This document shows positions 34,560-45,639 of a stretch of DNA of 64,000 bases, piece by piece. The stretch comes from Gnetum montanum. Lineage: Eukaryota; Streptophyta; Gnetopsida; Gnetales; Gnetaceae. The stretch's first letter is position 1, and each line of letters opens with the position of its first letter. Where the stretch lies: positions 788,574-852,573 of the forward strand of contig MNCI01020094.1 of the NCBI GenBank assembly GCA_015680685.1, given 5' to 3'. Both the position numbers and the translations under genes were made by a program. The notes under the pieces were generated by a model. It ran no database searches, had not been told where the DNA came from, and saw only the letters and a program-made list of their open reading frames with translations.

Positions 34560-35530
34560 TAGATCTCCTTCCTTAATCAGGTGTTTATGCAGATCATGTT
34601 TATGTCATTTCCATTATTGTTTTTGGTACCACTCGATCTGATTAAGCATTCGCACACATTCCTCCTCCACCGAGTCAAGGTCAGCAATGCGTAGTTCATC
34701 GCTTTGGCTTTCATCGAGGAGGCTTGATAGAGCTATCCACAATGAGGGAACCTGTAATTCCAAAGGTAAAACAACTTTAGATCCGTATACAAGACTATAT
34801 GGTGTTTTACTTGTAGATGTTTGATGCGTCATTCTCTATGCTCACAATGCATAGACTAGTTGTTTATGCCATTGCCTATTACTTTGATTTAGAATCTTTT
34901 TTAGCACCATGATGATAGTTTTGTTTGTAGCCTCCACTTGACCATTGCTTTGCGGGTAGTAAGGTGACAAGAATGCATGTTTAATATCCAAGCTTTCACA
35001 GAAGCTTTTAGTATCTGTGCTGCTACACTATGGCCCATTGTCGATAACGATGGTCATCGGAATACCAAAACGGGTCATGATGTTTTCTATTATGAAAATA
35101 CAAACATGATTAGATGTGGTCTTCCTAAGGGGAATGGCTTCGATCCATTTTGTGAAGTATTCAGTCATGGTGAAAATGAAGTTATGTCCTGCAAAAGATG
35201 GTGGCATTATCGGTCCAATTAAGTCTAATACCCAGCTTTGGAATGGCCATGTGATTTGTGTTATGTGCAATTTATTAGGTGGTACATGTATTAGGTTACC
35301 ATGCCTTTGGCAAATGTCACATGTCCTGACCTTGGAGAAGCAATCATACTCCATGTGTGGCCAGTAGTAGCCCAAGCACCTAATCTTTGTTGCCATTGCT
35401 TTTGGTGTTATGTGCCCTCCACAAATTCCTTCATGGACTTGTTCTATAATCATTTGACCATCAACACTACTAACGCACATCAACAGAATGCCTTCATAGG
35501 ATTTGCGACACAAGGTGCCTCCTATTAACA
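34560..35530 (-). pseudogene. integrase (element C)
   Basis: The D-D-E catalytic residues are all readable: VLDLIGP, VIDNGP (with a stop after it at about 35028), and NGQVEATNKT at about 34930-34960. The zinc domain has H-H then CDICQRHG near 35330-35370, and EYFTKWIEAIPL is a family block. The C-terminal part is in 34614-34832 (TPYSLVYGSKVVLPLE). It would insert cDNA into host DNA. It is better preserved than the integrases of A and B. Confidence 0.9.
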
Positions 35531-36026
35531 CATATTTCCGAGAGTGTTTTTGCACTGTGTCCTTTTGAGCATTTGTCAAATGTTGTGAAGGTTTGCCTCG
35601 TAGAAGGTACTCTTTTATGTTATCATACCATTCTATTGCATGTGTTGTGCTAACGGATTCCATAGGCATTTCATCGAGAGCATCAGTTATAGGTTCGACA
35701 TAATTTGTTATAGAGCTAGGCAATGCATGAAACATTTTGGGTGTCATGTTTAGGGCTAGTGTAGCAAGTGCATAGGCCATGGTATTTTCACTTCTAGGGA
35801 CATGTTGTATATCCATGTCTACTAATTGCATTAGAAGATGTTTGCTTAAATCACAATATGGTTGCAAATGGAGAGCCTTGCATGTGTAAAATTTTGTGAC
35901 TTGATTAATGACTAACTGTGAATCACCTTGAACTACAAGACGTGTGATTCCTAAAGTCAATGCCACTTGGAGACCTCTAAGAAGACCTTTGTATTCCACC
36001 ATGTTATTGGTACAAGGAAAGGTCAA
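35531..36026 (-). pseudogene. archaeal-type second RNase H (element C)
   Basis: N-terminal half of the 332-codon ORF 35028-36026, one of the longest frames in the window. CTNNMVEYKGLLRGLQVAL and VVQGDSQLVINQV contain the acidic E and D residues of the plant/archaeal-type RNase H fold, and HVPRSENTMAYALA the following block. A second RNase H between the retroviral one and integrase marks the Tat clade. The catalytic Asp of the first strand lies upstream of the ORF start, at about 36030-36060, where the sequence is interrupted. Confidence 0.85.
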
Positions 36027-36039
36027 TTGGTAGGTGAAG

Positions 36040-37850
36040 GGTTAGATTTCTCCAGAGGGGTATGTTAAAATGGCCGCAACACTTCCTCCTCAGGAAGTTG
36101 AAGCTCCATCAAAATAAAGAATTACCTCATAGTTATCATGCACGGTGTCTATACTATTAACATTATCATTGGGGAATTTAGGATTAATCATTGCTTGATC
36201 ATGTGCTGGCGAGATAGTCAATTGTGTGACTATTTCTTGACCTTTTGTGGAGGTTTAAGCAACATAGTGTAAGTCAAACTCTGCAATCATTGCTTTCCAC
36301 CTAGCTATCCTACTTGACTCATAGATGTTCTAAGTGATGGCGTGGAGTTCATTATTTTTGCAAATGATGTAGACTTGATTACGAAAGAGATAATGCTGCC
36401 ATTTCTTCAAGGAGAGGATGAGGGCAAGGCATGATTTCTCAATGTCGTTGTATCGTTGTTCATAGCCAATTAGGTCATGGCTTAGGTAATAGATAGGGAT
36501 CTCGATTCCATCTTCACGTTTCTGGCAAAGCATCGATGCAATGGAAGAATCAGAGGTCATAAGGTAGATGTAGAAGGGTTTATCACTCTATGGGGGATAA
36601 AGTGTCGGCAATTGAGCAAGCCCTTTCTTTATGTCCTCAAATGCTTTCTGGCACTTTTGAGTCCACTGGAAATGCACATTCTTTTGTAGTAGGTGTTGCA
36701 TGGGTCTCAACTTATCTGTCAAATTTGCCAGAAAGCATCTAATGAATTGTAACCTACCTTGTAGACCATGTAGTTTGGAAAGGTTTTTTGGTTGTTGCAT
36801 GTTAGTTATTGCCTTAACCTTATCAGGGTCTACTCATATCCCTATTTTAGAGACTAAGAAGCCAATAATTTTTTCCATTTTGACACCAAAGATAAAATTC
36901 TTTGGATTGAGTCTGAGGTCATGTTTGAGACAACATTTAAGCACTAAGTCTAGATCTTTTGCATGTTGTTCAGTTATTTTGGAGTTAACCGTGATGTCAT
37001 CAATGTAATCATTTAGCAAATTAAGCATGTAATCACTAAATATATATGTCATTGCTCGTTGATATGTAGGGCCTACATTTTTAAGATCAAACGACATCAT
37101 CGTATAGCAGAATGTGCCCCAAGGTGTCATAAAGGTTGTCCTGAGTTGATGTTCTGGGTTGATTCTTATTTGATTGTATCTTGACAATCCATCCATAAAG
37201 GATAATAGTGCATGCCTAGAATTTGCATCAACAAGTTGATTGATACTGGGTAGCAGGAAGTCATCCTTTATAGTGGTTGTGTTAAGATCATGGAAGTCAA
37301 TGCATCTGCGTATACTACCATTCTTCTTAGGGACTATGACAATGTTTGATACCTAGTCAGAATAGTCAACGGCTTGGATGAAATCGACTTGGTAGAGCTT
37401 TGTGATTTCATTATGGATTGCTAACACCACTTCAGGTTTAATCTTTCATACCTTTTGCTTCACGGGTTTGACCTTTTCATTGAGGATGATGTTATGTTGG
37501 ATAATTCGAGGACCTAGCCCTAGCATGTCAGTTCTTTTAGTACTTGAGAGATGTCACTAAAAAGTTGTAAGTCCAGTAGGGTACTTAATTTCAATGTTTT
37601 AGTTTCATCATTGGATGTAATAATGGGGACTTCAACAAGAGGATCTTCAATAATATTATCGGCCTCTAGATCTAAATTTTTAGCCACATTTTTAGACTAG
37701 TCTGACGTTTCCTGAGTGGAGGCTATTAAATTAGTGTAAGCGTATGGGTCTAGATCCAAGGATTCTAGCTTGATTTCTCTTTTTACTTCTCTATGTGGTC
37801 CACTAAGAGACAATGTTCAAAGGATATTCTTGGTGGCCATGTGCTTGCTC
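36040..37850 (-). pseudogene. RT and first RNase H (element C)
   Basis: RT blocks in 36834-37196: MDGLSRYNQI, TPWGTFCYTMM and YIDD in NDYIDDITVNSK, so the catalytic aspartates are intact. Connection and RNase H: FQWTQKCQKAF (36588-36800), then PIYYLSHDL and RYNDIEKSCLAL (36330-36560). The upstream part, to about 37850, contains the acidic lead-in DLDPYAYTNLIAS. A possible splice acceptor for the Ogre-type intron, TTTGCAG with the AG at plus 37851-37852, lies just before this coding section. The chain has several stops and frame changes. Confidence 0.85.
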
Positions 37851-37950
37851 CTGCAAATTTAAACCAGGAGTGAAGTGACATTTGCTTGATGAAGGAGTTG
37901 TTAAATGTAAACGAGCATTGGGTAATTAATCTATGTACTGACTAAATCGA

Positions 37951-38060
37951 GGATCATAGTGGTAGTTTAGTGTCATACCTGGACCACATGGTAGNAAGGA
38001 TCATAGTGGTAGTTTAGTGTCATACCTGGACCACATGGTAGTTTTAGGCCATACCGGGCT
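37951..38060. repeat. duplicated 44-bp overlap around an N, plus GTTTAGTGTCAT repeats
   Basis: 37951-37994 and 37998-38041 are identical, with an N at 37995. This looks like two contig ends that overlap but were not merged. The sequence itself belongs to the degenerate repeat also seen at 34015-34400 and 44180-44460. Confidence 0.85.
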
Positions 38061-38592
38061 AGTAATATTCATGTCATTTTGTGTTATGGATGTGTATGGA
38101 GCATTGTTAATTTCTATGTTTTGTGCAAACAATACGTTTATGGGATTTTAAAGTCTTATGGATTTTTATGGGCACTACTATATATATTCTTTTATATATT
38201 TTCTTTCTTAAATTCACATCATTATGTTTTGATTTTAACTTTTCTCCCTTCCCCCACTTTTTTTTTTACTTTTTCCATCTTTAATATTTTGACTTTATCT
38301 CCAGAGAATGAAATAATGAGGGATACTATGTGAGAATGACACAAATATGATGTATATAACAATATGGAAGCAAAAGTTAACCCTAAAGCATCATAAATTA
38401 CTAAAATAAATAAACCAAATAAACAAAAATAAAATGAATAAACAAAATGAAAATGTAGATGGGAGTTAAAAAGGTGATTTTGTGGTAAAGGGGCATCATT
38501 TGTGCTAGCGTGAGTTTGTGTATGTGAGAGCATGAGCAAGAGAATGTAGCGTGAGCATCAGTGTGAGCTACAACATGAGTTACAGGGTAGCC
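38061..38592 (+). other. region upstream of the antisense gene
   Basis: AT-rich with no conserved frame. As the 5' flank of the plus-strand gene starting at 38593 it could hold its promoter. A TATATATA-like stretch at 38178-38186 is the only TATA-like candidate I see. Confidence 0.4.
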
Positions 38593-39730
38593 ATGAAGGG
38601 TAAAGGTAAAGCAAGCCGAGGTAAATGGAAGAGGCAAGCGAATTTGGCGTTCATGGAGGAGAGTGAAGAGCTACTCCAACATCTCCCTCAAGCCAGAATT
38701 TTAGCATGGGATGGAGCTCTACGCAGGTAGGTTTGTTTCCTCTTGTTTCTCTCCAACATTTTGTGCACAGCATTCATTTGGGCAGCATGGTCTCTCATGG
38801 CCACTGTTTTCTACGATTTTTGGGGTTTCTCTACTGCATTGGATCAAGGTCATTTGCTATGCTTTATTACCACATTTTTGGGGCATCAGGGCCTACACTG
38901 GGGTTTGCTGTATTTTTTGGTTGTTGTCTTTCAAGCACGGGCTCTTGGATTAGGGTGAGTCAGATTTTTGTTTTCATTTTGCATATTGGGGCGAGCACAA
39001 CATGAGTGTCAGGGCTTCCTAGGTAGTGTGAGTGTAGGGAAGCATGAGCTTAGGGAAGCGTGAGATTTCCTAGGGCAATGTGACTACTAGGGTAGCATGA
39101 GTTACATGAGCACCAAGGAAACCCCAGTGTGAGCTCTAGGCAGGAAATCCCAACATGAGTGCTTGGGAGACAGGCAGCGTGAGCTACAAGGGTTCACTAT
39201 GGTAGATGATTTTTGTTTACATGAAAGGCTATGCATGTCCTGACATCTAAGGATAAGTGGCACGTTGTGACATGTACCCTGTTTCCTACGTTACCAAACT
39301 ATTTTCCTGAAATGCTATAGGATCGAGCCTTTCACCATTTTTCCCTATGCCGTCAATCTAATCAGTCATGTGGATGACAAAAAGATAGGAAGGGAGCTTT
39401 TGTTTCCTTGATATAATGCTGCAACTCATTTATTGAGACTGATGGTGGGCTGATATTTCTAGAATCGGTGGTGACTGGTGAAACAACCTACCCCACCCTA
39501 TAGTGCACATTTCAGGAGAATCGAAACTTGTGTGGAATGCAACGCTAGGGAACGACCCGTACATTGCCCAAGTTTTGACCTTTTCTTTTTCCCTAGGGCA
39601 AAGCATTTTTGTTTGTTGTTCCACCATAATCTCTTCGATCAAAGTAGGCCCGGCATGACTGCAGAAATGGAATCGTAGCGTGAGTTCCCAGGGAACTGCA
39701 GTGTGAGTTCCCAGGTAACCACAACATGAG
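38507..39730. repeat. scattered GCRTGAG motif cluster
   Basis: The short motif RGYRTGAGY (AGCGTGAG, GCATGAG, GTGTGAG) recurs about 18 times in exon 1 surroundings and intron 1 of the antisense gene, mostly at 38507-39190 and 39678-39730. The same motif, or its complement CTCACGCT, is frequent in the LTRs and leader of element C. Confidence 0.7.
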
Positions 39731-42700
39731 TTTCGAGGGAATGAGCTTCATAAGTGGCATTTCCATTTTGTCAGGTTCTCTTTTTTTATTATTTTTGATA
39801 TTTTTTCCTTGTTTGGCCTGTATACAGGCCCTGGCAATCCCAATTCTTGCTAAGTGTAGTGTCCACTACGAGGTGAACCAGTGTCTGTATACTTACGTTT
39901 TTAATTTTATGTTGCCTGCAATAAATTGTTTTGTGAAAAATTTCAATGTACCCCCAGCGAGCATTAAATACATCAAATAGATATCGATGTACTTGTATCA
40001 TGGGGTGCTGTTATATATTTAAATGTTTTTTATGTGTGTTTTTGATATATGTGATTAGGTTTTGGCTGTATGCAAGGGGCCTAAAACTTTCCTCCTTGTG
40101 GTTGAGCTCATTGGTCTACTTGCTTGGTTTGGCCCCTTTGGACTGGGCATACCTCCTTATGACATGTACATTGGGCCTCATGTGATATGGTTCTATCCCA
40201 TTGTTGGTTCATTTTTGTCATTCTTTTTGCAAAATTTCAGCATAGTTATATGGTCTCATTTAAGTGAGCAATTGGCTCGTGATATCATTGAAACCATGCT
40301 ACCTGGATCTACACAAGACATGCTTTCCTTCATTACTGACATAGATGAGGGACTTTTTATAGTTGAGGGAGGCCCTCCTGAGGGTCCTAGATCTACTCGT
40401 GTATGGGAACTACCTACTTGTAGCCATTATAACAATAACAACACACTTTTTCTAGCCTTCCGTGTGCACACTCTATTCTAGAACACACCTGGGACAATGT
40501 ATAGAGTGGACATGTATGTTCTTTTGTGCTCTACTTAATTTTTGATTCTTTTAAAACTATATTGTTATCTATGCATAAATATTCCTTTTCTATGCAAGCC
40601 TTGTTATGATGAGATTAGGATTCATGATGATGATGGTGGGCTTGCCTTAGTGTGCACAACATTGGAGGCATTCATGTTGGACCCCATTCTTCGTGCTGCA
40701 GTACTAGATTAGAGAAAATGACTATTTTTGACTACCATAGGAAATTTTCAAGGGCTTTTGAATGCTGTCAAGTTTGTGGTTGGTTGCATTAGGATTGGTC
40801 CCCCAATGGGCCTATTCTTCCTCAGAGAGTTAATCCTACGCCTAATTTGCCTATCCCATTTACTGATGGTAAATGATCATATTGCAGACTCCATTTTATT
40901 TTTTTTGCATCATCGTGCACTATGTTTTTAACCTTTCGCTCTATGTTTTTTTTCTATTTTTTACAACAACTATCTCTTCTAATGAAGTTACAATCATATC
41001 AAGGCGTACTGAGGCCACTCTTTTTATGATGTATGGAGAGACAGAATAGTCACAACGATGGTTGCATACGAAGGCCTCTGAATTAGTCATCAGACGTCTT
41101 ACCCATGCAGGTTTGATGGACTTGTTCACTGCTCTAACTCCTAATATCCCAGCTACTGAAATGGTTACCATTTTTTGTTCTTTTAGCGACGATGCTTCTC
41201 ATTTCTCTATGTGGGTTTAAGGAGTCAAGGTGTCTTTCCATCTAACTACTGAGTTCCTTTCCAATCTCTTTGGTGTGCCTATGGATGGTGCCAGAGTGGT
41301 AGTAGATAAAGCGGCTAAAGAAAGCCAAATCATAAAAGAACTTGAAGATTGGTTAGGTGTGTCTTGGGGTTCCAAAGGTTTTGCCATGTGAGATGATACT
41401 CGATCAATGGAGGTGACCTTCTTGTATCCCCTCCTTTAGGCACGAGCATTCCCTAAGTCTCTTTCTCAAGGAAGAAACCTTGGGATCGAGTCCACATGTA
41501 TCATACGTGCAGTCCTAGATATGAGCATGCGTTATAACTAGGCACAATTTCCTGGGTTTGGCTTTCATGGAGAGATCATTAGATTATGCTCGAACACTAA
41601 CACCCAGTCCCATTTCACATTTGCCTTCTTCGTGGTTTACCTATGCAGGTTTGTTGAGTTCCTAGTAGTTTATGGTGATAACCATTATATTTTGAGAGAT
41701 AGTTCATAGCTATCTCGCCTGTAGATTTTCCATCTGTTTAGTACTATTAGATCTCAGGACCCACCTTAAGGCATTGATCAGTTAGTGTCCATTACTACTG
41801 GGGGTTTAGCTAGTCATTCCCATCATTCCTATGATAGCTTGGGATTGGAACCACCTAGATTGCACACATCTCCCAGGAGAGTTGAACATCTGATTTGTGA
41901 GACTATTGGGAGATCTAAGGCGAAGGTGAAGAGATCTGAACACCCAAGGGAGCCCACTCTGAAGGTGAGACCACCAAGAGCAATGAGGATTCACTTTGTA
42001 TTGCCAGTGGAGGGTAAGTGTTTTTTTATTATTATATATATATATATATTATTGTATTTTAGTTTATATGTTTATTAAACATAAGTATATGCTATGTCAT
42101 ACTAACACTAGGATTCTGGTATTATTAGAGGAAAGTCTCAAGAGGGAGAGAGAAGCCTTGGCCCTGATGGTTGAACCAGAAGTGGTCACCATAGGGCTGG
42201 AGGAAGAAGGAAAAGAGGGGGAAGAAGCAATTGAGGAACCTCCTATCTCGCAAGAGGAAGATGTAATAAGCATCATGGGGATGAAGCTTGTGGAGGCTTT
42301 GGATGCACTTAAGCATTCAAGCGATGAGAGAGGTGTCTTCGATAGTTTCTTCGATGGATCTTTGCAACTTGGTGATCTGCCCAAGTTGACCAGCAAAGGG
42401 CTTTTTGGTATGTTTCTTTTAGCTTGATCCACATTTTGTACCCTTTAACTTTTATGTATTTTTTTTATTATCTTGATTATTCCTAGCATCAGAGGTAGAT
42501 GCTAATATTTCTAAGGCACATACATCCTGGGTAGAGATGTCAAGGTCATAAGCCCCGATTGAGGTGACCTTCCATTTTTGTCCCACATCCATTGACCAAC
42601 TAAGGCCATGGCCTGAGATGCCTAGTAAAATGGACTTTTTCATAGGCATCATTAATGATGTGGTTGCTCGCCTACAACATGCTCATCCAGAACTAGGCAT

Positions 42701-43546
42701 GTGTATGTTACGTATTATGCTAAGTGTCTGGGCTTATTGTGTTTCTTTTAATTCGTTGTTAATTACAGCTGAATCAAGTGTGCGTTACTTATACTTGTAG
42801 GTGCCAAGCTTCAATGGGATCCTTATGAGGCTACTCATATTGATGCCCTTTTTGAATTGCCATGGATTATTGAACAAGTCCCTAGAAAGGTTTATGATGT
42901 AGTTTCCAGTTGCATCGTACAAAATGCTAAGTCACTCCGGACTTGTAGGCGTTCAGTTGAGTACCTATGGGATGAGGTTCACTCATTGAAGGAAACATTG
43001 ACAAAGGAGTGAGAGGAGAAGAGGGATCTATAATCTCATTATGATTTTTCTACTACTAGGTTTTCTGGTGATAGTACTTGGTGCATGTTTGAAATCACCT
43101 ATGCGCATTACTGAACAGTTTTGAATAGAAAAGTACAGGTGATAGAGGATTTAGCCAAACAAAGTGCATAGATGGATTTGCTGAACAGGAAATATCATGA
43201 TTGGAAATCCTTTGTTGCTAAAGTACAGAAGTGCAGTTAAGATCAAAAGGATCACAAGCACCAGTACAAGAAATGGTTAAAAGAGGAATCAGTTGAACAT
43301 CACCGGATGGAAATGTTCATTGATGGACTAGGCTTGCATCTTGCTTATGATAGGTTTGCCAAGTACATTGAAGTGTAAGGATCTCCCAAGAGAACCATGA
43401 CTACCACCTCAAGGGAGGCTTCGACAGGCATGCTCTCTCTTGAGTGCCCTACCTGGACCTCAGTGGATAAGGGTAAAACCTTAACTGGCATTGATCTTGG
43501 CCTAGAGGAGGATTGGGAAAATATGCTTGAGGAGGCAATTCTATGA
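38593..43546 (+). pseudogene. spliced antisense gene inside element C
   Basis: Plus strand, opposite to element C. Exons I can chain: 38593-38726, 40241-40513, 40702-40868, 40988-42013, 42129-42407, 42487-42702, 42801-43546. All six introns start GT and end AG, all junctions are phase-compatible, and the sum is 2841 nt (947 codons with the stop). Exon 1 is basic (MKGKGKASRGKWKRQ). Exon 4 is 341 codons in one frame with eight stops and no frameshift. It contains RRLTHAGLMDLF and VSFHLTTEFLSNLFGVP, loosely like the 'putative plant transposon protein' domains of plant elements. Exon 5 is acidic (LEEEGKEGEEAIEEP) and free of stops. Exon 7 is Lys/Glu-rich and probably coiled coil. A further possible exon is 43711-43803. 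The function is unknown and the present copy is not translatable. Confidence 0.65.
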
Positions 43547-44179
43547 TGCTTGGAGGCCAACCTAAGGCCCTCCTTACTTTTGAGTGTTTTATTATGGCAC
43601 TTACTTTTGTCTGGTTTTGTTATTTTTAGTGTTAGTGTTACTTTTTCTTCCAAGTTTTGTATTTATGAGTTGTTTTGTTATGCTTACCTATTTTTTTTGT
43701 TCTATTGTAGGGCCCTAGTAATGATGAGGCTGGCCCCAGTGGAGTGGGAGTAGATGGTGAGGAGGATTTTGGAGGCCAGCCTCCTCCTAGTACTGATGTA
43801 TGAGCTAATTGTTGGCCCAACCTTAGTTACTAAATTTTTGGATTTTTGGATGTTTGGTGGAAATATATGATGGAAAGATGTAATGATATGGATCTAATCA
43901 TGGCATAATGTGTTGGAAGTTTATTACCATATTGGCGTTCAATATTTATTTATTTTTATATTTTTTCTCTTTTTTTTCATTGTTTTTTTTTCTTATTTTC
44001 TTAGGTGTATTGTGAATATACGTGTGTGGCTGAATGTAAAATGAGATTCCAAAATATAAGACAAAGCATAAGGCAAATATTTGTAAAACGAAATGTAGCG
44101 ATAATGCATGGATTAAAATTGCAACTTGTAACATGTAAATGAAAATTTGAGAAAACGTAACAAAAGTTTGTAAACTTGC
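43547..44179 (+). other. downstream flank of the antisense gene
   Basis: Contains a possible last exon: an AG at 43709-43710 followed by PSNDEAGPSGVGVDGEED, with the frame ending at 43803. Then AT-rich sequence with T-runs at 43960-44000. No element C coding is visible here. Confidence 0.4.
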
Positions 44180-44460
44180 TTACTAAGCTCTAGTTTAAGG
44201 CCATTTTGGGCCATGTACATCAGTTTAAAGTCATGGTGGACTTGTATCTGTGTTGAAAGAAAAGAATGAGGGAATACTACTTTTAGGCCATAGTGGGTCG
44301 AAGGCGATAATGGATTTGAGAAACTAAAAAGGAACCAGCGATTTCTGACTATGGCTAGTTTAACATCATTGTGGACATTTGATAGAAGTTTAATGTCATA
44401 TCAGATGATTTGTAGTTTAACATCATTCCAGAAGCTTGGTAGTTTGCTCTAGTTATTGAG
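44180..44460. repeat. degenerate GTTTAGTGTCAT-type repeats next to protease
   Basis: At least six units such as AGTTTAACATCATTNNGGAC and AGTTTAATGTCATATCAG. They are the same family as 34015-34400 and 37951-38060, so the antisense gene is flanked on both sides by this repeat. Confidence 0.75.
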
Positions 44461-44549
44461 TTGTTTTTTTATTTTTCGTAGTTTGATGTGAGGGGTAGGA
44501 CATGTAGGTACGATCTTATCCTCCCCTTCCTCTTCACTAGAGATGTTAA

Positions 44550-45420
44550 AAGGTATCTCTAATCAAGAGACATCAGTAGGAATGGCTCCTATGTCTATGT
44601 CATCCAGTGCTTCCTCAGTTTCAGTACGATCATGAGTTAATGGTTGGTTCATGTCTTGAAGTGTGCTCATGGTCTCTTTTTTAGGCTCAAAGAACTCAAC
44701 CTCCAACCCTTGGTCCATTCCCAGGTACGAGGAAGTGAGCGATGTTGTCATGTCCCCATGTATGAGAATTTCATCACCCTCATAAGGTAGGTGGATTTCT
44801 TGATGGATTGGTGAGGATACGGCTCTAAGTTGAGCTTGCCAAGGTCATCCTAGAATTAGATTGAACCCTGGCATTTCATCAACCACCATGAATTCAGCTG
44901 ATGTGGGGAACTGGTCCCCTGCTATGAAATCCAAGGTAAGCATGCCTTTTACTACGACATGGAAACCATTGAAGGATTTTAAAAAAGATGTTATTGATGA
45001 TAGGAAATGGTATTACGTTTGTTGCTGCACCATCATCAACATGCACCCTACATATCTTGAAGTGGTTGACTTGTATTTTTATGAACATAGGGGTTGTAGT
45101 GACCTCTCTAGTTTTTTCATCTCACTTAATATCATTGGCATGAAACTCTAGGGATGTGGGCCTTGATTCTTGAGGTTGTGGGGACAATAATGCATAGATA
45201 GATGGCTCATCTATGGGAAGGTCCTCACTAATAGGAATTGAAGTCAACATATGCACAAGAGCTTCCCTATGTACCAATGAGGTCATTATTAGATCATACA
45301 GGCTTAAGGAGGCGTTCTTTTGTTTCAAATCCTGTGTGACTTGGGTCAATGCACTCGCTAGATCCTTACCATTTGGGGCACTCTTGTTTGTGGAGACTTT
45401 TTGCATTTGAACTAGCATTC
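44550..45420 (-). pseudogene. protease region (element C)
   Basis: 45122-45418 carries LIMTSLVHREALVHML, the HREAL-type block that precedes the protease in Ogre/Tat elements. 44894-45088 carries VHVDDGAATNVIP, the catalytic region with D-D-G in place of D-N/S-G, followed by decayed flap sequences. An acidic tail (EEALDDIDIGAIP at 44563-44751) ends the protein. In the family it processes Gag-Pol. The next element gene, RT, is 6.7 kb away across the antisense gene. Confidence 0.8.
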
Positions 45421-45639
45421 ATATCTCTCATGGAGGGATTCTTGTGTTAGAAACTGGGGATGTTGAGGTTGGGACACTGGGAGTACAAGTATTTTTGTCT
45501 TAATGACTTGTGCTAGGCTCATTGGTGAGCAGAACCATAGGAACATCATTAAGCGGTATGGGCTTCAGTGGTCTTAATTTGTGCTCATGATGTTCCCTTT
45601 CTAGGCACTCTCTTGACAGCCTATTAGCAAGGCATTTTC

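Noticed and set aside
35116-35528. Plus-strand ORFs opposite integrase of C
   Set aside because: The minus-strand frame has integrase and RNase H motifs. These are antisense shadows.
38222-38637. Minus-strand ORFs rich in His and Phe
   Set aside because: Low-complexity frames in AT-rich sequence. They match no element C protein and lie between modules.
38706-39005. Three overlapping plus-strand ORFs rich in Phe, Trp and Leu
   Set aside because: They lie in intron 1 of the antisense gene, just after the GTAGGT donor. All three frames are open because of T-rich sequence, not because of coding.
40062-40240. Hydrophobic start of the 40062 ORF as a membrane protein
   Set aside because: The hydrophobic stretch is intron-like sequence before a strong acceptor at 40240. 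The coding part seems to begin at 40241.
42030-42052. Short AT dinucleotide run as a promoter or microsatellite feature
   Set aside because: It lies within an intron of the antisense gene and is ordinary AT-rich sequence.
45213-45410. Plus-strand ORF opposite the protease region of C
   Set aside because: A shadow of the minus-strand frame 45122-45418, which carries the HREAL block.
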